From Thermoproteales archaeon (GTDB taxonomy: Archaea > Thermoproteota > Thermoprotei > Thermoproteales > Thermocladiaceae), in contig JAMOMD010000390.1 of assembly GCA_027068725.1 (NCBI GenBank), positions 1 to 5,928 on the forward strand: a DNA stretch of 5,928 nt, in the 5' to 3' direction. A model generated the notes under the pieces. The model had not been told where the DNA came from, did not search any database, and saw nothing but the letters and a program-made list of their open reading frames with translations. This document shows, in pieces, positions 1-5,429 of the stretch (its first letter is position 1; each line of letters begins with the position of its first letter). The position numbers and the translations under genes were made by a program.

Positions 1-17
1 GCACATGACCAATATAG

Positions 18-255
18 GAAAAATCTAGAAAAGAATCGGAAGCTGGCGAAAGTTCACTATGTACATATTTGTCAGATTTGACAAGAAAAATCTAGAAAAG
101 AATCGAAAGGTACTGGTAGTGTACAGCTATAGGTTAGTTGTATTCTTGATTGGTAAAATCTAGAAAAGGATTGAAAAGAGATTTTGAAGATGCTACACAT
201 GAGGTATATTGGAGGCTCGTAAGGATGATGGAAAAATCTAGGGAAATTAAAATTG
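18..255 (+). CRISPR. Leader-distal end of a CRISPR array (three repeats plus one decayed repeat)
   Basis: A 25-nt repeat, read as GAAAAATCTAGAAAAG followed by AATCGAAAG, occurs at 18-42 (one change), 85-109 and 153-177 (four changes). A decayed copy at 231-255 keeps only the first 11 bases before diverging. Spacers are 43-84 (42 nt), 110-152 (43 nt) and 178-230 (53 nt), all unlike each other. Crenarchaeal type I repeats commonly end in (A/G)ATTGAAAG or AATCGAAAG at the leader-distal side. By that rule the array is transcribed on the plus strand, with its leader off the left edge and its oldest end here. Loss of repeat identity toward the right fits that reading. The first 17 bases of the window are probably the end of another spacer. 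The last spacer is about 10 nt longer than the others, which may mean an indel or that the true border of the last repeat is blurred. Confidence 0.88.
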
Positions 256-264
256 ATATTATAC

Positions 265-289
265 TAACGTTCTAGAAACGGAATTTATG
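265..289 (+). repeat. Possible relic of a fifth CRISPR repeat
   Basis: The stretch TCTAGAAACGGAATTTATG at 271-289 resembles the repeat's TCTAGAAAAGAATCGAAAG with a few changes and one likely insertion. It follows the decayed repeat at 231-255 after only about 9 bases, too close for an intact spacer, so a deletion would have to be assumed. The local AT-richness makes a chance match possible. Confidence 0.3.
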
Positions 290-295
290 TACTAG

Positions 296-347
296 CTTAA
301 CCCTGTTAAGGATTTGCCGTGAGTAGTTAGGAAAGTTATTGCTTTTT
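296..347 (+). terminator. Weak stem-loop and T-run downstream of the CRISPR array
   Basis: CTTAAC (296-301) and GTTAAG (305-310) form a perfect 6-bp inverted repeat with a 3-nt loop. A run of five T lies further on at 343-347. Archaeal transcripts often end at short T-runs, so this could end the CRISPR transcript, but stem and T-run are not adjacent and the assignment is weak. Apart from this and the guide RNA at 386-437, I see nothing else between the array and position 485. Confidence 0.22.
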
Positions 348-385
348 GAGGATGTTTATTGTGGCTTGCGTTTGAGTGTGTTTTG

Positions 386-437
386 TCAGTGCCTGAAACC
401 TTCATCAGGTTTCAGTGGCGGCCGCAAAGTCATCATC
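386..437 (-). ncRNA. Box C/D guide sRNA (dual-guide, rRNA 2'-O-methylation)
   Basis: Read on the minus strand, the elements occur in canonical order. Box C is (G)ATGATGA at 430-436, followed by a 14-nt guide (416-429) and box D' CTGA (412-415). A 4-nt spacer leads to box C' TGATGA (402-407), a 12-nt guide (390-401) and box D CTGA (386-389). Archaeal C/D RNAs of about 50-60 nt bind L7Ae, Nop5 and fibrillarin and direct methylation at the rRNA base paired to the fifth guide position before D or D'. From memory, the D' guide pairs over 11 bp (one G-U) with conserved 16S rRNA CGGCCGCAAGG (about E. coli 893-903), which would place methylation near G894. The D guide pairs with 23S-type CCUGAAACC, or alternatively with archaeal 16S CUGAAACUU next to the first site. 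A TATA-like box sits 26 nt upstream of the expected 5' end. Weak points are the lack of a long terminal stem, the 14-nt guide, and a C' box whose first base is not a purine. Confidence 0.75.
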
Positions 438-461
438 GCAAGATATTAAGATACTATGGAC

Positions 462-468
462 ACTTAAA
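462..468 (-). promoter_or_regulatory. TATA-like box for the minus-strand C/D sRNA
   Basis: TTTAAGT on the minus strand is centred at 465. The usual archaeal distance of about 26 nt puts transcription start near 439, just before box C at 436. This spacing supports independent transcription of the sRNA. The same region lies upstream of the plus-strand gene at 486, so the two divergent transcripts share a promoter region of about 45 bp. A candidate plus-strand TATA for that gene is ATATTAAG at 443-450, giving a roughly 13-nt leader. Confidence 0.45.
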
Positions 469-485
469 CAGAACGACATGAGAGG

Positions 486-2486
486 ATGAGCAAGAGCAGC
501 GGAAGACCCTTCGGCTTCACGTTCACGTTTTATTGGTGTCCTGATCATAATGTTCCAGTTCTTAATCCTCGTCTTGCGTATTCGTGCTCATCTTTTCTGA
601 TGCTTGTTAAGCCTACGGAGCCTGGAGATGTTAGACCAGCGTTTCCCTATGACATCCTGATAATTAGGGAGGCCATATTTAGAGAGTTTCAGGATTGGCG
701 AGTAGCAGATCTTCTAGTTCCCTCGGGTTCGCTTGTGTTGTTGAATAAGGTGCCTGGCTATCCTGATGAGGCTGATGAGGTCATAGTCAATGGAGAGGTC
801 GTTGGTCATAGATGGTATGATCCTGCAACAAGAACCTGGAGGTTTAGGCCAATTTTTCAGGGAGCTGCGAAGATGTTGGAGAACAAGGTTGGCTATTACG
901 CGATTGTTGATCTTCCTAAGCTTACGCGAGGATATGAGATACATAGGACACGCATAGTGCAGGCAGAGCTTCCGCCGAGGAAGGGCATGCTCGTGATAGT
1001 TCAGACTCAGGATGGTAAGTGGCAGGGCTTGGCTAAGCTTGTCAGAAGCAAGCGTCTCTATGTTATAAAGGCTTGGAGAAGTGTAAAACCTACATATGTT
1101 GAGGCAAGGTCTAGCTGGCGTGATGTTATTGAGGTAAATGAGAAGGTTCTCGAGACCTTCGAGGAGAGGGCAAGGAAGTTCTTGAGAAGGTTAGAGGAAC
1201 GTTATGGACAGTCTAGGAGACTTGTAGTATCGTATAGTGGAGGCAAGGACTCTCTAGTTGTGCTTGATCTAGCCTGTAAGTACTTGAAGAATTTTGTAGT
1301 GATATTCAACGACACTTCTCTCGAGCTTCCTGACACGTACATTAACGTTCACGAGGTAGAGAACAAGTACGGAATCGAGATCCACTGGGCAAGAGCAAGA
1401 TGCGACTTCTCAACCATAGTCAAGATGCTGTACTTGCCGAGTAGAGACTTCAGGTACTGTTGCAAGATGCTGAAACTTGCACCAATCTCTCAGCTTCTCA
1501 AGAAGCTTGCACCTACGGGATCTATCAGCATAGTAGGTCAGCGAAGATATGAGTCGTCACTACGTGCTAGACTACCTCAGATTGCGAAGTCTAGATGGGT
1601 TGCGAATACTCTAGTAGCTGCGCCAATAAATGAGTGGACTAGCTTGCACGTGTGGCTGTACATATTTAGAGAGAACCTTCCCTACAACAAAGCGTACGAG
1701 AAGGGGTTTGACAGAATTGGCTGTTGGGCCTGTCCTGCAAATGAGCTTGCTGAGCTTGATCTTGCAAGTCACTGGTACAGTAACCTGAGAGAGTGGCTTG
1801 AGAATGTAATTGAGAACATTAGGAAAGAACTTAACTTACCAAGCTACTGGAGTATTGTCGGTCTTTGGAGATGGCGTGAAAAATATCCTGGAGATGTTAG
1901 AAAGTATATTGAAAGAACATTTAAGGAGACTGAAGAAAAACTAAACGAACTATGTAACTACTATAGAGAGAATGCATTACCACTAAGCATAAACCTAGGT
2001 GAGGGTAGTCTTAGGATTGTTCTAAAGAAGGAAGTAGATTATAATAAGCTATTATTAAATATTGAGAATCTGCTACATACACTAAAACTAGTGTCAGATA
2101 TTGATAAGGGAGGAAACATGCTTAAGGTAAATATTCAGAATAATGCTGAGCTTCTCATTAGTATAGAACAGAGACAGACTATAGAAATAACAGTAGGCTT
2201 ACAATCATTCTCTAGCGAACTTGTAGGTAGTATACTTAGAGTTATCGTACGTGCAGCATATTGCACGTCATGTGGTCTGTGCGAGTCTTGGTGCGGTTCT
2301 TCTGCAATATCTGTCGAGAGAGGCCTCATTTTAGTCTCGAGAATTCGCTGTAGAAAATGTGGTCTTTGCAATATTGTATGTCCTGTAGCTGAGTATCTAG
2401 TAGCTAGGTCTGGTCTATTAAAGAAATTTGAAGAAGTTCAGAGCAGAATTTCCTCTAAGCAGAATGATTCAGGAAGAGCCGCCTAG
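486..2486 (+). CDS. APS/PAPS-reductase-like PP-loop protein with C-terminal 2x[4Fe-4S] ferredoxin domain
   Basis: This 666-aa protein belongs to the archaeal phosphoadenosine-phosphosulfate-reductase family. Residues 1-40 hold a degenerate zinc-ribbon-like segment (C18, H21, C34, with the final Cys missing). A PUA-like stretch lies at about 150-210. The PP-loop SGGKDS (251-256) opens the adenine-nucleotide alpha-hydrolase domain. Later come C325-C326 and C413-x-x-C416, the CC...CxxC pattern that binds a [4Fe-4S] cluster in APS-type reductases. At the C-terminus, C593/C596/C599/C603 and C622/C625/C628/C632-P form two ferredoxin CxxCxxCxxxC motifs. The protein is presumably cytoplasmic. Reduction of APS/PAPS to sulfite, or another adenylate-dependent sulfur transfer, is inferred from the family, and the substrate is not known. 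The catalytic C-terminal ECGLH motif of bacterial enzymes is absent. The ATG at 486 is chosen because the conserved YWCPDHNVPVL block follows shortly after. A GAGAGG directly before it is too close to be a normal ribosome site. The gene heads an operon and overlaps the next one. Confidence 0.88.
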   Translation: MSKSSGRPFGFTFTFYWCPDHNVPVLNPRLAYSCSSFLMLVKPTEPGDVRPAFPYDILIIREAIFREFQDWRVADLLVPSGSLVLLNKVPGYPDEADEVIVNGEVVGHRWYDPATRTWRFRPIFQGAAKMLENKVGYYAIVDLPKLTRGYEIHRTRIVQAELPPRKGMLVIVQTQDGKWQGLAKLVRSKRLYVIKAWRSVKPTYVEARSSWRDVIEVNEKVLETFEERARKFLRRLEERYGQSRRLVVSYSGGKDSLVVLDLACKYLKNFVVIFNDTSLELPDTYINVHEVENKYGIEIHWARARCDFSTIVKMLYLPSRDFRYCCKMLKLAPISQLLKKLAPTGSISIVGQRRYESSLRARLPQIAKSRWVANTLVAAPINEWTSLHVWLYIFRENLPYNKAYEKGFDRIGCWACPANELAELDLASHWYSNLREWLENVIENIRKELNLPSYWSIVGLWRWREKYPGDVRKYIERTFKETEEKLNELCNYYRENALPLSINLGEGSLRIVLKKEVDYNKLLLNIENLLHTLKLVSDIDKGGNMLKVNIQNNAELLISIEQRQTIEITVGLQSFSSELVGSILRVIVRAAYCTSCGLCESWCGSSAISVERGLILVSRIRCRKCGLCNIVCPVAEYLVARSGLLKKFEEVQSRISSKQNDSGRAA

Positions 2487-3351
2487 GCTAGTCAGAACCG
2501 ACGAAGGACTAGAACTAGTCTACGGCTCGCAAAGATTCAAGATACCAAGACTGAAGCATCAGGCAGTGTTCATAACTGTCAGTAACATTGCTACACAATA
2601 CGCATACTGCGAGTATAAGCTACATCTAGACTACATGAAGGGTAGAGAAATAACTAGGAACATAGTAGCAGGCTTCTACGAGCATAGTAGACAGCTAGGT
2701 GGTGGAGGATCCTTTGACTTTGATATTGAGCCTATTCCAGGACATACATGTCCAGTACTCATTAACGTAGGTCAGGACGGCGAGATATACTTCAATAAAA
2801 TAATGTCAGAAAGATGGATTGGAAAACTTCTCAGCAGTACTAACAAGAACAGGAACTACATAGTTGAGCCAGCTCTCGTGCATGTTATAAATAACGTACC
2901 AATACTTGCACAACCTGATCTTCTAATACTAGAGAATGATAAGCCTAAGATAGTACTAGAATTAAAAACAACCTCAGGAGATCCTAAGAGAGTTAAACCA
3001 CAAGAAATTACACAAGTACTAATGTACAAGCACATGCTAAATCTTCTAGGACTAAATATTGAGTATGCATGCATTCTCAAACTTAGGAGAGGAGTACCTT
3101 TCAAACTTCTCGATAATATTGACAAGATATTATCTAAGCTACATGACAACACAGGAGATAGAACATACATAGATCGCAATGTAGTACTTCACAAAGTTAG
3201 TGATGATAAATTGAGAGAAGACATAAACAAGATAGTAGAATGGGCACTTGGGTACTGGCTATATAAGCGAAATCCAGTACCAAAACCATCCCCTAATAAA
3301 TGTAGAACATGTGTACATAATAGAGAATGCACGTTCAAATCACTGCGCTAG
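2464..3351 (+). CDS. Cas4/RecB-like PD-(D/E)XK nuclease with Fe-S cysteines
   Basis: From the ATG at 2464 this is a 295-aa protein. It carries the ordered motifs of Cas4-type exonucleases: a first Cys in YCEYKL (C49), GFYEH (G70, H74) as the RecB motif I histidine, QPDLL (D152), ELK (E166, K168), QVLMY (Q184-Y188), and a C-terminal C280-x2-C283-x5-C289. The first and last three cysteines match the arrangement that holds a [4Fe-4S] cluster in Cas4, and D/E/K plus His bind the catalytic metal. It is longer than ordinary Cas4 (about 200 aa), with an extra 60-80 residues between the His and Asp motifs. It overlaps the upstream gene by 23 nt and the downstream gene by 25 nt, so the three are surely co-transcribed. 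An in-frame TTG at 2428 would add 12 residues; neither start has a clear ribosome site. The CRISPR array lies 2.2 kb upstream, but no other cas gene is visible, so a DNA-repair role is equally possible. Confidence 0.85.
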   Translation: MIQEEPPRLVRTDEGLELVYGSQRFKIPRLKHQAVFITVSNIATQYAYCEYKLHLDYMKGREITRNIVAGFYEHSRQLGGGGSFDFDIEPIPGHTCPVLINVGQDGEIYFNKIMSERWIGKLLSSTNKNRNYIVEPALVHVINNVPILAQPDLLILENDKPKIVLELKTTSGDPKRVKPQEITQVLMYKHMLNLLGLNIEYACILKLRRGVPFKLLDNIDKILSKLHDNTGDRTYIDRNVVLHKVSDDKLREDINKIVEWALGYWLYKRNPVPKPSPNKCRTCVHNRECTFKSLR

Positions 3352-4172
3352 TACTATCTCATGCCGATGAGCTTACTCTAAGCTGGGCTTCTAAGATAAT
3401 TGAAAACTCGATACGTAACTACGATGCTCTAATTCTACCAATAACACAGGACGTTCTGAAGATCTCCATAACTCATGGCATGACCTCCAAAGGCGTTGAA
3501 CAAGCAATATCGAAGATATTAGAAACATATTCAAAACAGGTAATACAGATCAGGGCATGGCTACGAATTATAAGACCATTAATAGAACTTGTACTAAAAC
3601 TTGCACATACAAGACCTGAAGTACTCGTTATACCATCAATAACTGTGGAGTCTCTGGTAGCTTCTCAACACTATACAGTAGACATGCTTCGAACATTAAT
3701 TAGCAGTAAGCGAAGAAGAGCAGAAATATTAAAAGAACTTTCTGAAAATGTTAAAAGAAGTTTTGATACAGGTATGACAGAATTTGAAAATTTGCTAATG
3801 TATGCGTTAGCTAGGCAATGTTCACATATAGTGATTCTATGCACATCCTGTTTTACTTGTCTAATAGTTAGAAAACTTGTAGAGAATAACCCAGGTCTTC
3901 GAGCGAAGGTGAATCTAGTATCCTTATGTACTAGCCAGATACCTCCAACATATCTGCTACATGTTGCCTTACTGATGGGAAATGAACATAGTGAAGTTAT
4001 GGATGAGCTCCTAAACTTTGTCAAGAATTATATACTAGAGTACGTTGTGCTAAGTAGCACTACATATGAAGCATTTTCAAAATTCTTAAGAGACTTCTCG
4101 TCTACTTATCGAGAATTCTGTGAAAAATTACTGAAAATATACTGTCCACTGAGGAAAGTGCATGCTAGCTAG
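3327..4172 (+). CDS. Uncharacterised protein, third gene of the nuclease operon
   Basis: This 281-aa protein matches no family I recognise. Predicted secondary structure by eye alternates beta strands (ALVLS, DALILPIT, VLVIPS, HIVILC, KVNLVSL, YVVLSS) with helices, suggesting an alpha/beta fold. There is no signal peptide or clear membrane segment. A CxxCxxC cluster (C172, C175, C178) in ILCTSCFTC follows the strand HIVIL, and single cysteines lie just before and about 20-25 residues after it. This could be a metal or Fe-S site, but the same residues could be buried. A basic patch SSKRRR lies near the middle. The ATG at 3327 overlaps the nuclease gene by 25 nt, which suggests translational coupling and a shared task. 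The gene ends in a palindrome that also contains the stop codon of the convergent gene. Function is unknown. Confidence 0.8.
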   Translation: MHVQITALVLSHADELTLSWASKIIENSIRNYDALILPITQDVLKISITHGMTSKGVEQAISKILETYSKQVIQIRAWLRIIRPLIELVLKLAHTRPEVLVIPSITVESLVASQHYTVDMLRTLISSKRRRAEILKELSENVKRSFDTGMTEFENLLMYALARQCSHIVILCTSCFTCLIVRKLVENNPGLRAKVNLVSLCTSQIPPTYLLHVALLMGNEHSEVMDELLNFVKNYILEYVVLSSTTYEAFSKFLRDFSSTYREFCEKLLKIYCPLRKVHAS

Positions 4173-4173
4173 C
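4164..4173. other. 10-bp palindrome holding both stop codons of convergent genes
   Basis: GCTAGCTAGC is its own reverse complement. On the plus strand it reads Ala-Ser-stop (GCT AGC TAG, 4164-4172) and on the minus strand also Ala-Ser-stop (4173-4165). The two genes therefore overlap by 8 bp and both end in -AS. No terminator is visible between them, so their transcripts must overlap. Confidence 0.95.
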
Positions 4174-5169
4174 TTCTTCGGATACTGTTACTCTAAAGTA
4201 TTTTTCTATTAGCTTTTCCTCGATTAATAGACTGTGCAGTGGAACGTTTTTACAATATTTCACAGTTATCCTGTTGTTATCAGTCTGTACAATTTCTATA
4301 CCATGCATTTTCAATATTCTTGCTAATTCCTCTACTTGCTCTTTCTCTAATGTTGTAGTTAATGTTTTCGAATTTTCTAGACACTTATCTTCAATTTCCT
4401 GAGGTATATCTACCGAGCTTAATCTCTCTATTACATCGAGTAGAAGCTTGTATATGTAAAATACTGGCTCGTCGTCGTATGGTATCACTATCTCCACTCC
4501 TGCAATGCTCAGGTTCTCTAATGCGAAGTGCATCCATGCGCTATCTATTCTCACATTGCCCTCCTGTAGTACTCTTGCATTAACACTAGAGAGGGAGTTG
4601 ACTAGTCGCTGTCTCACGTCAGGATTATTTGAGAATACTCGTACCTGAGTTTCTCTTAGAGCTTCGCCATATGTTCTATCTGCTACAACAAACATGACTA
4701 CGTGAGGTCTTATGCTTGCAATTACTTGATGTAGAATCTGCGTGTACTTTGACAAGAGTGCGACATGGTCAAATATGACGAGGTTACCCTGCTCGTCAAG
4801 TACTGATCTCTTGAATGCTCTAGCTGTGATCACGGCTCTGCTGTATGCAAAGTGGTTGACTACAGGGTAGTAGTATATCCTGACTCTGTTTAGAGCACGC
4901 TCACAGATTGCTTCTAGATCTCTGACCCCTCGTGCACTGTTGATCATGAGTAGAGTTAGTGCATTAACGATCCTGTAGTCGTATAGTGAGAATCCTGATG
5001 CTAGAAATATTCTCGTTGAACCATTACCTAGAACGTACACTCTGGCAGGTCCACGTGTCGTGTCTACGCATATGGCATTGAGTCCTTCCTGTGCTAGTGC
5101 ATTCTCTAAATACTCGAGAGTAACGATGTCTAGCAGCAGTGCTAGCCTTGTCTCTGCATGTTGTGTCAT
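4165..5169 (-). CDS. Uncharacterised protein, possible inactive M14/aspartoacylase-like fold
   Basis: This 334-aa protein has no family I can assign firmly. The stretch VYVLGNGSTRIFLASGFSLY (44-63) and then RIYYYPVVN (97-105) followed by ARAF recall the zinc carboxypeptidase/aspartoacylase pattern 'gg..v.ItaGiHGdE ... ipvvNP.gf..g.R'. However, the HxxE metal ligands are replaced (GFSLYD). A later GVEIVIPYDDEP (about 222-234) falls where the family has its catalytic Glu. If related, it is probably not a peptidase; this is a low-confidence inference. The C-terminal 70 residues look like a small separate domain. There is no signal peptide or membrane segment. The ATG at 5169 is supported by a TATA-like element about 27 nt ahead of the expected transcription start (5172), implying an almost leaderless mRNA. 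The gene is convergent with the plus-strand operon and divergent from a C/D sRNA. Confidence 0.82.
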   Translation of the reverse strand: MTQHAETRLALLLDIVTLEYLENALAQEGLNAICVDTTRGPARVYVLGNGSTRIFLASGFSLYDYRIVNALTLLMINSARGVRDLEAICERALNRVRIYYYPVVNHFAYSRAVITARAFKRSVLDEQGNLVIFDHVALLSKYTQILHQVIASIRPHVVMFVVADRTYGEALRETQVRVFSNNPDVRQRLVNSLSSVNARVLQEGNVRIDSAWMHFALENLSIAGVEIVIPYDDEPVFYIYKLLLDVIERLSSVDIPQEIEDKCLENSKTLTTTLEKEQVEELARILKMHGIEIVQTDNNRITVKYCKNVPLHSLLIEEKLIEKYFRVTVSEEAS

Positions 5170-5192
5170 GTCATCTCGACAGTCTCAGGCTC

Positions 5193-5203
5193 AATAATTT
5201 AAG
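5193..5203. promoter_or_regulatory. AT-rich element acting as TATA box in both directions
   Basis: AATAATTTAAG is centred near 5199. On the minus strand, CTTAAATTA points to a start near 5172, 3 nt before the ATG at 5169. On the plus strand, ATTTAAG points to a start near 5225, just before box C (5228) of the C/D sRNA. Both distances agree with the archaeal TATA-to-start spacing of about 26 nt. Whether one TBP site or two overlapping sites are used cannot be told from sequence. Confidence 0.55.
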
Positions 5204-5224
5204 CCACATCATTTCGAGAGTTCC

Positions 5225-5281
5225 TGAGTGATGACAGCGGTGTGTTCTGAAAAGTGTGATGATTGGTGACACAGCTGAGTG
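5225..5281 (+). ncRNA. Box C/D guide sRNA, canonical dual-guide form
   Basis: All four boxes are perfect and regularly spaced. Box C GTGATGA is at 5228-5234, the first guide at 5235-5246 (12 nt) and D' CTGA at 5247-5250. A 5-nt spacer leads to C' GTGATGA at 5256-5262, the second guide at 5263-5274 (12 nt) and D CTGA at 5275-5278. This is the standard archaeal layout for an RNA that binds L7Ae, Nop5 and fibrillarin and guides 2'-O-methylation. The D' guide CAGCGGTGTGTT pairs over 9 bp with the universal 16S rRNA ACACACCGC of the decoding region (E. coli about 1394-1402). The N+5 rule would place methylation at the C equivalent to about 1397. The target of the D guide TTGGTGACACAG, rRNA or tRNA CTGTGTCACCAA, I could not place. 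GTTC (5220-5223) and GAAC (5281-5284) may form a short outer stem. A TATA-like element 26 nt upstream supports its own transcription. Confidence 0.88.
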
Positions 5282-5317
5282 AACAGTGTTCATAATCGTG
5301 CTATGCCTAGAGGTTAA

Positions 5318-5326
5318 AATTTTAAA
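5318..5326 (+). promoter_or_regulatory. TATA box of the decarboxylase gene
   Basis: AATTTTAAA followed by GAGGGGG is a strong archaeal TATA-like sequence. It predicts transcription start near 5349, leaving a 5' leader of about 80 nt before the ATG at 5430. That is unusual in a genome where other starts here look nearly leaderless. No closer TATA-like box is present around 5400. Confidence 0.6.
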
Positions 5327-5345
5327 GAGGGGGTCAATGCACAGT

Positions 5346-5403
5346 GCCACAAAACGGTACCCTCCATGTGTGGCGATGAGGTGGGTAATCAAAACCCAAA
5401 CCT
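5346..5403 (+). promoter_or_regulatory. Structured leader of the decarboxylase mRNA
   Basis: Two hairpins can form. GCCACA (5346-5351) pairs with TGTGGC (5369-5374). AGGTGGGT (5379-5386) pairs with ACCC (5394-5397) plus ACCT (5400-5403) across a 2-nt bulge. The second stem buries AGGTGG, which resembles a crenarchaeal Shine-Dalgarno site but has no start codon at a suitable distance. A cis-regulatory leader controlling polyamine synthesis is an inference; no known riboswitch class is recognised. Confidence 0.3.
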
Positions 5404-5425
5404 ACACCCGGGACCTAGGAACTGA
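5366..5425 (+). CDS. Possible 19-codon upstream ORF in the decarboxylase leader
   Basis: ATG at 5366 opens a 19-residue frame (MCGDEVGNQNPNLHPGPRN) that ends at TGA 5423-5425, four bases before the decarboxylase ATG. It lies inside the predicted leader. It has no ribosome site, and a chance ORF of this length is common, so translation is doubtful. Confidence 0.2.
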   Translation: MCGDEVGNQNPNLHPGPRN

Positions 5426-5429
5426 GGCA

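Noticed and set aside
761..779. Tandem CTGATGAGG, resembling C and D boxes.
   Set aside because: It lies inside the reductase gene, encodes PDEADE, and the boxes overlap with no guide between them.
2856..3179. Antisense reading frame of 107 codons opposite the nuclease gene.
   Set aside because: It is a shadow of a well-supported coding sequence and shows no recognisable protein features.
3199..3206. GTGATGA box C-like sequence inside the nuclease gene.
   Set aside because: No CTGA box lies at a suitable distance downstream.
5281..5291. GAACA-G-TGTTC inverted repeat as an operator or terminator.
   Set aside because: The stem has only 5 bp with a 1-nt loop and no T-run; part may belong to the sRNA outer stem.
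5373..5425. A third C/D sRNA: GCGATGA (5373-5379) and CTGA (5422-5425) lie about 42 nt apart.
   Set aside because: No D' or C' boxes lie between them, box C has a mismatch, and the TATA box does not point to this position.
5286..5429. N-terminal extension of the decarboxylase using upstream in-frame ATGs or alternative starts.
   Set aside because: The extra residues do not resemble the family, and the first two starts lie before the predicted transcription start.
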